NCBI GenBank assembly: GCA_007123985.1 | Contig: SLGA01000028.1 | Coordinates: 1 to 16,749, forward strand | Origin: Balneolaceae bacterium | Lineage (GTDB): Bacteria; Bacteroidota; Rhodothermia; Balneolales; Balneolaceae | Direction: 5' to 3' | Length of the DNA: 16,749 bases | Shown here: positions 1-6,985 of the stretch, piece by piece | Layout of the letters: every line of letters starts with the position of its first letter | Numbering within the stretch: the first letter of the stretch is position 1 | The notes under the pieces: generated by a model | The model's input: only the letters and a program-made list of their open reading frames with translations | Told to the model about the DNA's origin: nothing | Database searches by the model: none | Made by a program: the position numbers and the translations under genes

Positions 1-584
1 GCTCCAAGTCGCTTAGCTGTTGCAATAGCCTGAAGCCCGGCAACACCGGCGCCCAGTACCAGAACTTTAGCCGGTGGTATTGTTCCGGCTGCTGTCATCA
101 TCATGGGCAGATATTTATCGAGTTTGCCTGCGCCAAGAAGTGCAGCTTTGTAACCGGCTATATTACTCATGGAAGAGAGCGCATCCATAGACTGAGCACG
201 GCTAATTCTCGGGATGGTATCCATCGCCATTCCGGTGATTTGCTGCTTTTTGAGCAACTCAATATAGGGTTTGTTTTGCAGCGGCCATATAAAAGAGATG
301 AGTAGAGAACCTGCTTTAAGTAGTTTTATGGTATCATCGGCCGGAGCCTGAACTGCAAGTAACAGATCACAATTCGTCAAGAGCGAAGTCCTGTCTTTTT
401 CGATTACTGCACCTGTGGCCACATAATCGTCATCGGCATAACTCGATAGCAAACCCGCACCCGCCTCAACAGTAACACTTAAACCAAGTGAAATTAGTTT
501 TTCAGTTCCTTCCGGGGTAAGTGCAACGCGTGCTTCACCCTCTGCTAATTCTTTACAAACTCCAACTTTCAAAATCTCCTCCAT
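1..584 (-). CDS. pntA: NAD(P) transhydrogenase alpha subunit, N-terminal part (3' end outside window)
   Basis: Reading leftward from 584 gives an open frame to the window edge (about 194 residues). It starts MEEILKVGVCKE and includes EGEARVALTPEG, the PRISRAQSMDALSSMSNIAGY block and a Rossmann glycine motif VLGAGVAGLQAIATAKRLGA. These are hallmarks of the soluble NAD(H)-binding domain of proton-translocating transhydrogenase and of the related alanine dehydrogenase family. RISRAQSMDALSS and TAAGTIPPAKVLVLGAGVAG favour transhydrogenase over alanine dehydrogenase. In the family the enzyme transfers hydride from NADH to NADP+, driven by the proton gradient, and supplies NADPH. The start is uncertain. 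In-frame ATGs lie at 599 and 584, and a TTG at 572 sits 3 bases after GGAGGAG (582-576) and would give MKVGVCKE, which matches the usual family beginning MKIGVPKE. The gene is divergent from trxB, sharing about 180 bases. The membrane subunits should lie further left, unseen. Confidence 0.9.
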   Translation of the reverse strand, partial: MEEILKVGVCKELAEGEARVALTPEGTEKLISLGLSVTVEAGAGLLSSYADDDYVATGAVIEKDRTSLLTNCDLLLAVQAPADDTIKLLKAGSLLISFIWPLQNKPYIELLKKQQITGMAMDTIPRISRAQSMDALSSMSNIAGYKAALLGAGKLDKYLPMMMTAAGTIPPAKVLVLGAGVAGLQAIATAKRLG

Positions 585-778
585 TTTCTTGCTGATCATA
601 AACATAGCGAATTTTGTGGATTTTGCAACTTATGATGCAGATTGGAAGCGTTTTTAATTTTATATATTCACAAACCGAATACATCGGTTATAGAATTGAT
701 AGAGATTATTGACCAAAAAAGTGCACTAATATTCCTTACATTTACAGGAAATAAACATAAAAGAATCTAAAAATTATC

Positions 779-1756
779 ATGGAAGACATAGCAGAAAAAA
801 CATTCGATGTTGTGATTATAGGGAGCGGCCCTGCGGGCTTAACCGCTGCACTCTACGCCGCAAGAGCAGATCTAAACCCAATTGTATTTGAAGGTCCGGA
901 GCCGGGTGGCCAGTTAATGCAAACTACCGATGTAGAAAACTATCCCGGCTACCCTGATGGTGTGATGGGGCCCAAAATGATGGAAGATTTCAGAAAACAG
1001 GCTGAACGGTTTGGAGCAGACTGCCGATATGGTTACGTGACGGATATCGACTTCGATAAAAGGCCTTACAAACTTACTGTAGATGAAGAGACAACAATCT
1101 TTGCAAAAACGATCATCATTTCAACAGGTGCTTCAGCCATGTGGCTTGACCTGCCGAGTGAACAACGATTACGCGGAAAAGGAGTAAGTGCCTGTGCTAC
1201 TTGTGATGGCGCATTTTTCAGAAACGAGCACGTAGTGATTGTTGGGGGCGGAGATACAGCCATGGAAGAAGCGCTGTTTCTCACCAAGTTTGCGAGCAAA
1301 GTATCGGTTATTCACCGGCGTGATGAGTTGAGAGCCTCAAAAGCGATGCAGAACCGTGCGTTTGCAAATGAGAAAATCGAATTCATCTGGAACTCCGAAC
1401 TTCAGGAAGTTCTGGGTGAACAGGTTGTGAAAGGCGTAAAAGTGAAAAACAGAAAAACCGGCGAAGAAACTGTACTTGAAGATGTAACCGGTGTTTTTAT
1501 CGCTATTGGCCATAAGCCCAACACCGACCTTTTCAAGGGTGTACTCACCATGGATGATGTGGGCTATATTCAAACCAAAGGGCAGTCAACCAAAACCGAT
1601 CTACCGGGTGTGTTTGCCTGTGGCGATGCGATGGATGCTGTGTACAGGCAAGCAGTTACTGCAGCGGGAACAGGTTGCCGCGCCGCTCTGGATGCTGAAC
1701 GGTTTTTAGCCGATCATGAAAGTGAAGAGGCCATTGCTCAAAGCCATTGGAAGTAG
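779..1756 (+). CDS. trxB: Thioredoxin reductase (NADPH, FAD)
   Basis: This is a 325-residue protein of the usual length for bacterial low-molecular-weight thioredoxin reductase. Visible motifs in order are the FAD Rossmann site GSGPAG (residues 15-20), the redox-active CATC pair (Cys139 and Cys142), the NADPH site GGGDTA (156-161) with the phosphate-binding HRRDELR (179-185), and the C-terminal FAD motif GVFACGDAMD. The enzyme is cytoplasmic and passes electrons from NADPH through FAD and the CATC disulfide to thioredoxin. The ATG at 779 follows an A-rich leader without a Shine-Dalgarno site, as is common in Bacteroidota-type genomes. A -7-like TACATTTA lies at 737-744, but no well-spaced TTG is present, so I do not call a promoter. 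The divergent neighbour pntA makes NADPH, the substrate of this enzyme. A hairpin terminator follows the stop codon. Confidence 0.97.
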   Translation: MEDIAEKTFDVVIIGSGPAGLTAALYAARADLNPIVFEGPEPGGQLMQTTDVENYPGYPDGVMGPKMMEDFRKQAERFGADCRYGYVTDIDFDKRPYKLTVDEETTIFAKTIIISTGASAMWLDLPSEQRLRGKGVSACATCDGAFFRNEHVVIVGGGDTAMEEALFLTKFASKVSVIHRRDELRASKAMQNRAFANEKIEFIWNSELQEVLGEQVVKGVKVKNRKTGEETVLEDVTGVFIAIGHKPNTDLFKGVLTMDDVGYIQTKGQSTKTDLPGVFACGDAMDAVYRQAVTAAGTGCRAALDAERFLADHESEEAIAQSHWK

Positions 1757-1771
1757 AAGCTAATTGTATAA

Positions 1772-1810
1772 ACCGGGCAGGAATTCTGGAAATTTCTGTC
1801 CGGTGTTTTT
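1772..1810 (+). terminator. Rho-independent terminator after trxB
   Basis: A 12-bp stem (ACCGGGCAGGAA with TTTCTGTCCGGT, two G-U pairs) closes a 9-base loop and is followed by TGTTTTT. It starts 15 bases after the trxB stop. The opposite strand has only a weak T run, so it may serve the convergent DUF4342 gene poorly or not at all. Confidence 0.85.
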
Positions 1811-1813
1811 AGA

Positions 1814-2215
1814 CTATTTTTCCTCTTTTTTACCCACGGTCTTTTCACTCTCTTTTTTTACTTCTTCAGCTTCCTCCTCCTCCTCCTCGTCATCCTGAAT
1901 CTCGATAATTTCAGCCTCTACTTCATACTCATCTTCTTTCTCTTCGTGGGTCATTTCGCGCTCAACCAGCACGGTTACATCGTTTGCCATGAGAATAATG
2001 GTAGTTAAGGCGGTAAGAATGGGTGCATAAATCACAAAGAAGGCAGCACCGGCAGCGCCAATTGTTAGTTGGCTCTCGAACAGTGTTTTCCCGTCCTTGT
2101 TTTTAATGTACACCCGGCGCGCGTTTCCTTCACGGATCAGTTTCTTTACCTGCGCGATAATTTCCTCGAGTGTTCCGCTTATTTCCTGAAGAATTGTTTT
2201 ATCTGATGTTTTCAT
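1814..2215 (-). CDS. DUF4342 domain protein with acidic C-terminal tail
   Basis: This is a 133-residue protein. Residues about 1-88 match the DUF4342 pattern as I know it: an amphipathic start, VKKLIREGNARRVYIKNKDGK (broken here as VKKLIREGN, RRVYIKN and DGKTL), a hydrophobic stretch at about 50-80 that could cross or dip into the membrane, and a closing TVLVERE strand. From about residue 89 the chain is extremely acidic with long Glu runs (QDDEEEEEEAEE) and then becomes Lys/Glu mixed; this tail is probably disordered. The biochemical function of the family is unknown to me. The gene converges on trxB, is divergent from yifB with a 90-base gap, and has no evident operon partner. The ATG at 2215 is the only sensible start. 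Confidence 0.8.
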   Translation of the reverse strand: MKTSDKTILQEISGTLEEIIAQVKKLIREGNARRVYIKNKDGKTLFESQLTIGAAGAAFFVIYAPILTALTTIILMANDVTVLVEREMTHEEKEDEYEVEAEIIEIQDDEEEEEEAEEVKKESEKTVGKKEEK

Positions 2216-2305
2216 GGCTGAATTATTTTTAAAAATTTCTGTAAGGAATTGCCTTATTCCTGTTCATACTACGAGAAGACACTAACAAAAGATACGGAAT
2301 GAACC

Positions 2306-3847
2306 ATGCTTTCGAGAGTTTTTTGTGCCTCAACCATTGGCGTTGATGCAAGATTGATTGAAGTTGAAGTAAACATGAGTGGCGGCGTGCCAAAATATTT
2401 TCTGGTTGGCCTGCCCGATCGTGCGGTGAGTGAATCGAAAGACAGAATAGATGCCGCTCTGAAAAATGCCGGTGCACATTTCCCACGCGGAAAAATTACA
2501 GTAAACCTTGCACCGGCCGATCTGCCAAAAGAGGGCAGTGCTTTTGATCTTCCCATTGCTGTGAGTCTGCTAGCCGTATCCGGGCAAATTGAGACGGATA
2601 AACTTGGAAAATCTCTTATTCTTGGGGAGCTGGCGTTGGATGGTAAACTACGCCCGGTTAAAGGTGTTCTTCCAATGACTGTTGAAGCACGCAACAGAGG
2701 TCTGGAATATGTTCTTGTTCCGGAAAAAAATGGAGCCGAAGCAGCAGTGGTTGATGGAATCCGTGTTATTGCGTTTGAAGATTTACAACAGGTGATGGAT
2801 TGGCTGCATGATGAAAGCACTCTTGATCCCGTTAGTGTAGATCTGAAATCTCTGTTTCAAAAAAACGGGCAGGCTGAAATACTTGATTTTGAAGACGTGC
2901 GCGGGCAAGAGAACGTAAAGCGTGCTCTGGAAGTGGCTGCTGCCGGCGGGCACAATGTTATCATGGTGGGCCCGCCCGGTTCGGGAAAAACCATGATGGC
3001 TCGTAGAATTCCCACAATTTTGCCACCTCTTACCCTTGATGAAGCACTTGAGACGACAAAAATACATTCCGTTGCCGGACTTGTTGAGCCCGGAAAATCA
3101 CTGGTAACAAACCGACCATTCAGAAGTCCGCATCACACAGTGTCTGATGTAGCACTGGTAGGTGGCGGAAGCATTCCTATGCCGGGTGAGATTTCCATGG
3201 CCCATAATGGTGTACTGTTTCTCGACGAACTTCCGGAGTTCAAACGAAGCGCCCTCGAAGTAATGCGGCAACCTCTCGAAGATGGTTCCGTAAGTATATC
3301 AAGGGCGAGAATGAGCGTGAATTATCCAAGCCGAATTATGCTGATAGCATCGATGAACCCTTCACCCACAGGCGACTGGTATGACCCATCAGATGAACAC
3401 GGTTCTACCAATATTCAGATGCAGCGGTATCTCAGCAAGATAAGCGGACCACTTCTCGACCGGATTGATCTACACATTGATGTGGATAAAGTCAGTTTTG
3501 ATGAACTTTCAGCAAAAAGTAAAGGGGAGAGCTCAGCTGAGATCCGGGCAAGAGTAATTGAAGCAAGACAAATTCAGGATCGCAGATTTATGGGAATCAG
3601 CGGTGTGTATTGCAATGCACAGATGAACACAAAATTGGCTCGTAAAATCTGCAAAATTGATAATGCCGGGGAAACCATGCTGAAGAAAGCGATGAATTCG
3701 CTTGGTTTATCAGCTCGTGCTTTCGACAGAATTTTGAAAGTTTCCAGAACCATTGCCGATCTGGATAAAAATGAATCCATTCTGACAAATCATATAGCAG
3801 AGGCTATCCAGTATCGCAGCCTCGACAGGGAGGGGTGGTTGGGGTAA
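2306..3847 (+). CDS. yifB: YifB/ComM family AAA+ ATPase (Mg-chelatase-like)
   Basis: This is a 513-residue protein of normal family length. The N-terminal ~175 residues form the Lon-protease-like ribosomal-S5-fold domain (MLSRVFCASTIGVDA, FLVGLPDRAVSESKDR, KITVNLAPADLPKEG, FDLPIA). The AAA+ core follows, with Walker A GPPGSGKT (222-229), FRSPHHTVSDVALVGGG, Walker B VLFLDELPEF (303-312) and RYLSKISGPLLDRIDLHI. The C-terminal Mg_chelatase_C domain has SLGLSARAFDRILKVSRTIADL. In naturally competent bacteria ComM is a branch-migration helicase in transformation; whether this host is competent is not shown here. The family's NPCPCG...C.C cluster is replaced by NPSPTGDWYDPSDEHGST, with no cysteines. 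The ATG at 2306 fits the conserved N-terminus exactly. No clear terminator follows. Confidence 0.95.
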   Translation: MLSRVFCASTIGVDARLIEVEVNMSGGVPKYFLVGLPDRAVSESKDRIDAALKNAGAHFPRGKITVNLAPADLPKEGSAFDLPIAVSLLAVSGQIETDKLGKSLILGELALDGKLRPVKGVLPMTVEARNRGLEYVLVPEKNGAEAAVVDGIRVIAFEDLQQVMDWLHDESTLDPVSVDLKSLFQKNGQAEILDFEDVRGQENVKRALEVAAAGGHNVIMVGPPGSGKTMMARRIPTILPPLTLDEALETTKIHSVAGLVEPGKSLVTNRPFRSPHHTVSDVALVGGGSIPMPGEISMAHNGVLFLDELPEFKRSALEVMRQPLEDGSVSISRARMSVNYPSRIMLIASMNPSPTGDWYDPSDEHGSTNIQMQRYLSKISGPLLDRIDLHIDVDKVSFDELSAKSKGESSAEIRARVIEARQIQDRRFMGISGVYCNAQMNTKLARKICKIDNAGETMLKKAMNSLGLSARAFDRILKVSRTIADLDKNESILTNHIAEAIQYRSLDREGWLG

Positions 3848-3950
3848 TCATCAGAACTGAATGGGTTGACCTTGTTTGATAAAAATTAGATGCAAAAAAA
3901 ATTCCGAGGGACATATTATTTATTCAAAGACTTGGAACAACAACTACAAA

Positions 3951-3976
3951 AAAGAGATTGACCAGAAAGTGGTCAA
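3951..3976 (-). terminator. Candidate terminator for leftward transcripts from the SDR operon
   Basis: TTGACCA and TGGTCAA form a perfect 7-bp stem around a 5-base loop (3958-3976). Read on the minus strand it is followed by TCTCTTTTTT, as in a rho-independent terminator. On the plus strand only A-rich sequence follows. It lies about 210 bases beyond the SDR stop codon, which is long for a 3' UTR. The stem is AT-rich and weak, so this is tentative. Confidence 0.4.
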
Positions 3977-4094
3977 CAAAAAATAAGACATAAAAAAAGA
4001 GAAGTTTCAGATAAAGTATCATCGGAATAGTTCCAAACCATTGGATGATAGGAACAATTTCCGCATGCACGTGTAATAGATAAAAAAGGATCAA

Positions 4095-4181
4095 ATGGAC
4101 AGCAATTACCAATCATATTATAAAGGCAACTGGATATTCACCCTCCCGTTTATCCTGTTACTGCTCTACCTCTTTTTATAA
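4095..4181 (+). CDS. Candidate 28-residue single-span membrane peptide
   Basis: An ATG at 4095 opens a 28-codon frame ending in TAA at 4179-4181. The product has a short polar, Tyr-rich start (MDSNYQSYYKGN) followed by a continuous hydrophobic segment of about 17 residues (WIFTLPFILLLLYLFL) to the very end, which is long enough for one membrane span. AAAAGGA sits 4 bases before the ATG, one of the better Shine-Dalgarno-like sites in this window. The frame ends 3 bases before the convergent SDR stop codon. I know of no homologue. Against it are the short length, the AT-rich setting and the fact that it lies antisense to any SDR 3' UTR. Confidence 0.3.
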   Translation: MDSNYQSYYKGNWIFTLPFILLLLYLFL

Positions 4182-4184
4182 AAC

Positions 4185-4907
4185 TCAGACCCTTTCAAGC
4201 AGCCAGTTTGGAGTGAGTTTTATCAGCCATGCGATGAGCCTCCATCGCCTTGTAACATATGAGTAAGCTTTTCTTTTTTCTATGTCGATAAGCATCTGTT
4301 TTACAGCTTTTTCCGTATTGGCCACCCAAAACATCCCCTTTTTCCCTTCCGTCATCTCGCTCTCAACAAAACCGGGTTTACAATCCGTAATGGCAATATC
4401 TATGTTTGATGTGTAACAGCGATTTCGGTAGGCTTGCATGAAGGTTGAAATATACGCTTTTGATGCAGCATAGGGTGCGTTTCTTGCTGACCCGAACAGA
4501 CCCGCAATGGATGATATACCTACGATATGTCCGCGCCCTTCTTTTCTGAAGTATTGAAACGATTCGCCGAATAGCTGTACAAATCCTTTTACGTTTACAT
4601 CCACAATTGCCTGTTCCATCGATACAATGGAGGAAGCCGTTGCATTGGCAATACCTGCATTCAGCACAATAATATCCATTCCGCTCATTTCATCGATAAG
4701 AGCGTGTAATTTTTCCGAGGCGTCCTCAAAATCTGTTACATCCATTTGCCGGAAGTGAAAATGCTCTCCAAGTTCTTCTTTCATGGCAATCAGTCTCTCC
4801 TCTCTGCGCCCGGTACCGGCCACAATATACCCTTTACTGATAGCCTGACGGGCCAAAGATGCCCCTATCCCGGAAGTGGCACCAATAATGATCATCCGTT
4901 TTTTCAC
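4185..4907 (-). CDS. Short-chain dehydrogenase/reductase (SDR) family oxidoreductase
   Basis: This is a 240-residue classical SDR. The cofactor motif is GATSGIG (residues 9-15, the TGxxxGxG equivalent), and GRR at 33-35 after the second strand suggests NADP(H) preference. MDVTD (55-59), the structural NAG (83-85), the catalytic Ser133 in ISSIAG and the YAASK motif (Tyr146, Lys150) are all present, so it should be an active cytoplasmic oxidoreductase. The substrate cannot be read from the sequence. The C-terminus (YVTRRWRLIAWLIKLTPNWLLERV in part: WRLIAWLIKLTPNWLL) is amphipathic and hydrophobic, like the tail of membrane-associated SDRs of the DltE/YdfG-like type. It lies 21 bases downstream of the DUF6580 gene on the same strand, so the two are probably co-transcribed. 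Confidence 0.92.
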   Translation of the reverse strand: MKKRMIIIGATSGIGASLARQAISKGYIVAGTGRREERLIAMKEELGEHFHFRQMDVTDFEDASEKLHALIDEMSGMDIIVLNAGIANATASSIVSMEQAIVDVNVKGFVQLFGESFQYFRKEGRGHIVGISSIAGLFGSARNAPYAASKAYISTFMQAYRNRCYTSNIDIAITDCKPGFVESEMTEGKKGMFWVANTEKAVKQMLIDIEKRKAYSYVTRRWRLIAWLIKLTPNWLLERV

Positions 4908-4928
4908 GAAGTCAGGCCCTTAATCTTT

Positions 4929-5492
4929 TCAGGATTTAACTTGCACAGGCTGCAGCTGCGGGTACTGATATTTGAGCCATTCGTAGCCGCCAAAAAGTAC
5001 TGCAGAGTAGATTACATTACCCGCAAGTGTATTATGGAAAAACGGAATGGCTGCGGTGTAGCACATGGCTAAACCTTCAAGGGTAAGGGGGTACATTGGG
5101 CTGTGAATCCAGACACCAAAGTTACTTACAATATAAAAAATAGCGGATGCCCCAATAGCACCGCCCAGAACCCGGCCAATTGTAACTTTTTTGAGCAAAT
5201 AGTATCCGAGTAGTACAATCAGTGCAATACTCCCGTAAAGATATATAAAGCCGCTGGTAAGCCATGTGAAACCATCATAGTAGGCAGCGTACATGATATT
5301 ATTCAGAAGCAGGTCACTTACAAAAAGAGCGATAACCGGTACAAGTAGTGCCCACTTTTTATCGGTAAAATATGCAGCGCCGAAAAGAGCAATGGCACCC
5401 AGTGGAGTGAAATTATATGCATGCGGCAAAAGACGTGAAAGTGCAGCAAAAACAATAAATCCGGTAATAATCAGTACAGTTTTTTTCTTCAT
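4929..5492 (-). CDS. DUF6580-type integral membrane protein
   Basis: This 187-residue protein has about five hydrophobic segments (roughly residues 5-20, 29-42, 47-68, 78-100 and 108-124) and a further one near 155-170. It carries conserved-looking motifs: RLLPHAYNFTPLGAIALFG (20-38), a Ser-Asp pair in VSDLLLNN (58-65), SNFGVWIHSPMYP (123-135), GLAMCYTAAIPFFHNTLAGN (140-159) and LFGGYEW. This is the pattern I associate with DUF6580, whose overall look resembles small-molecule transporter S-components; the function is not established and I infer none. It is the first gene of a probable two-gene unit with the downstream SDR. The ATG at 5492 is preceded by an A/C-rich leader without a Shine-Dalgarno site. 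Confidence 0.75.
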   Translation of the reverse strand: MKKKTVLIITGFIVFAALSRLLPHAYNFTPLGAIALFGAAYFTDKKWALLVPVIALFVSDLLLNNIMYAAYYDGFTWLTSGFIYLYGSIALIVLLGYYLLKKVTIGRVLGGAIGASAIFYIVSNFGVWIHSPMYPLTLEGLAMCYTAAIPFFHNTLAGNVIYSAVLFGGYEWLKYQYPQLQPVQVKS

Positions 5493-5560
5493 GAAGTGTA
5501 GATCTTTAGGTTTGGAGCGTAAATATAAGGCTTGATGAGCAAAAGTGTGAGCCGGATTTT

Positions 5561-5600
5561 ATAAAAAGAAAAAGCCATACTTCGATCAAAAGCATGGCTT
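5561..5600 (-). terminator. Rho-independent terminator after the YceI gene
   Basis: On the minus strand AAGCCATGCTT pairs with the AAGTATGGCTT arm (11 bp with one G-U) and is followed by TTTCTTTTTAT. It begins 21 bases past the YceI stop and separates this gene from the DUF6580-SDR pair. Confidence 0.88.
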
Positions 5601-5621
5601 ATAAATGATGAGAGAATTGAA

Positions 5622-6236
5622 TTAATTGGATGCGAGCAACTCGAGGTTCAATCGGATATTTACCCGATCGCCTACTACAGCGGTTGCTGCCCAGTCGCCT
5701 ACACCTACGCCGAAATCAGTTCGCATGAGTTGCGCATCGGCCACAATACCTGCAACCAGTGTGTTATCACGCATGGGGTGCTCCATCACGCCAAGCAGTT
5801 CAAATGGCAGTTCAAATTCTTTGGTAACGTCACGGATGGTTAACTCACCGATAGCTACATATTGATTGTCACCTCTGCTTTCAATTGAGTGGCTTACAAA
5901 GCGGATAGCAGGCCACTCAGAAGTATTGAAGAAATCTTCTGACCTGAGATGATTATCACGTCTTTGATTTCGTGTGTTTACACTTTCAACCGGAATGGTT
6001 ACATCAATTCGGCTGGTTTCAAGGTTTTCAGGGTCGAAATGAACTTCAGCTTCGTAGTCATCGAATGACCCGTCAACCGGAGTGAAAAAGTGATTAATTG
6101 TAAAATTGATGGCGCTGTGAGATTTGTCGATCTGCCAGGCTGTTGCAGCATCATCGTTATCAGTTGCAAATGCAACATTTAATGATAATAGGATACTTAA
6201 AATTGTAACGATTGTTACATGTATGAGTTTTTTCAT
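5622..6236 (-). CDS. YceI-family periplasmic lipid-binding-like protein
   Basis: This is a 204-residue protein. An N-terminal signal peptide is clear: MKK, a hydrophobic core of about residues 6-20, and an AFA cleavage motif with likely processing after Ala24. The mature part has the YceI pattern: WQIDKSHSAINFTINHFF (34-51), GSFDDYEAEVHFDPENL, SRIDVTIPVESVNT, R-DNHLRSEDFFN, WPAIRFVSHSI, GELTIRDVTKEFELPF and a C-terminal DFGVGVGDWA...VGDRVNIRLNLEL. The family forms a lipocalin-like extended beta barrel that binds polyisoprenoid or similar amphiphiles in the periplasm; the ligand here is unknown. It is monocistronic by appearance, with 136 bases upstream and its own terminator downstream. Confidence 0.94.
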   Translation of the reverse strand: MKKLIHVTIVTILSILLSLNVAFATDNDDAATAWQIDKSHSAINFTINHFFTPVDGSFDDYEAEVHFDPENLETSRIDVTIPVESVNTRNQRRDNHLRSEDFFNTSEWPAIRFVSHSIESRGDNQYVAIGELTIRDVTKEFELPFELLGVMEHPMRDNTLVAGIVADAQLMRTDFGVGVGDWAATAVVGDRVNIRLNLELLASN

Positions 6237-6372
6237 AATATTTTAAAATTTGAATTAGTTTAACATTGATCAATCTAACAGGTGTAATCTTATCATCGTT
6301 CACAAAAGTTTACGTTTTTGATAAAGATTCTAAACTGCCAATATCGAAGTCGGGGAGGGTGGGTAGATAGGG

Positions 6373-6981
6373 TTATTTGCCAACAAAAAGGGTGGGATTG
6401 ATTGTAAACCTCCAGGGCCTTTTAGCGTCTTCACCTGCATAATCAACGCCAACTCTCGGTGATGAATTTATATTAGCCGGATTGATGGTAATCCCGCGCT
6501 CTTCAATCCAAACGGGTGGCTTTGAAAGATTTGTTTTATTTAGTGATGTGGTTATACCAAGTGCCTTTGTAAGTTTGCCGGGGCCATCAGTTAAATTTGA
6601 AATTTTCTTAATTCTTCTTCTCTCTTTAATGATGTCGATTCCATCAAGAGGATAAACAGACCGAATCAAAACGGCATCGGCAAGGCCGTTTACATTCGTT
6701 ACAACATTAAACAGATGATGGATTCCATAACAGAGATAAATGTAGGCATGCCCGGGATCACCGTACATTACCTCAGTGCGGTTTGTTCGCAGCCCGTTGT
6801 TGGCATGGCAGGCTTTGTCGTTTCTGCCGCAATAGGCTTCAGTTTCGATAATTATTCCTGAAGTATAGGAACCATCAATACCGCTGCAAAGAACTTTGCC
6901 GAGAAGTTTTCTGCTTACATCAACTACATCGGGATTACTGTAAAAGGTGTAGGGAAGCAGGTTGTTGGAGTTTGGGGTCAT
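6373..6981 (-). CDS. mpg: DNA-3-methyladenine glycosylase (AAG/MPG family)
   Basis: This 202-residue protein is the normal bacterial length. It aligns by eye to human AAG. IIETEAY carries the catalytic Glu48 (human Glu125) and Tyr50 (Tyr127). ACHA carries His59 (His136), AYIYLCYG carries Tyr82 (Tyr159), and VLIRSVYP carries Arg107 (Arg182). GPGKLTKALGI (133-143) and PRVGVDYAGEDAKRPWRF (175-192) are also family signatures. The enzyme removes 3-methyladenine and other damaged purines, starting base-excision repair. All key residues are present, so it should be active. It begins 4 bases after the YihY stop on the same strand, so the two are very probably one transcript. Confidence 0.96.
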   Translation of the reverse strand: MTPNSNNLLPYTFYSNPDVVDVSRKLLGKVLCSGIDGSYTSGIIIETEAYCGRNDKACHANNGLRTNRTEVMYGDPGHAYIYLCYGIHHLFNVVTNVNGLADAVLIRSVYPLDGIDIIKERRRIKKISNLTDGPGKLTKALGITTSLNKTNLSKPPVWIEERGITINPANINSSPRVGVDYAGEDAKRPWRFTINPTLFVGK

Positions 6982-6985
6982 TGCT

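Larger units (their letters stand above)
3848..4184. other. 337-base AT-rich intergenic region between convergent yifB and SDR gene
   Basis: No large gene is supported here. It contains a perfect 7-bp inverted repeat at 3958-3976, a possible 28-codon membrane peptide at 4095-4181, and a cluster of small dyads. The dyads are GGAAtagTTCC at 4024/4025-4034, TCCAAaccaTTGGA at 4032-4045 and GGAAcaatTTCC at 4051-4062. TATCATC (4017-4023) can also pair with GATGATA (4044-4050). The last set may simply be 3' UTR structure or AT-rich chance. Confidence 0.5.

Noticed and set aside
696..744. Sigma-70-type or Bacteroidota promoter before trxB
   Set aside because: TTG elements at 696-698 and 709-711 are wrongly spaced from TACATTTA at 737-744 (25 bases or more), so no promoter is called.
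2269..2820. 183-codon minus-strand frame opposite yifB
   Set aside because: It is antisense to the conserved YifB N-terminal domain, with a Ser/Arg-rich shadow composition.
3890..3961. 23-codon plus-strand frame (MQKKFRGTYYLFKD...) after yifB
   Set aside because: It is very short, has no ribosome-binding site and no recognisable feature; likely chance.
3924..4112. 62-codon hydrophobic minus-strand frame in the yifB-SDR gap
   Set aside because: It arises from A/T-rich sequence, shows no family pattern, has a Val/Phe/Leu-biased composition and contains the hairpin that looks like a terminator for the same strand.
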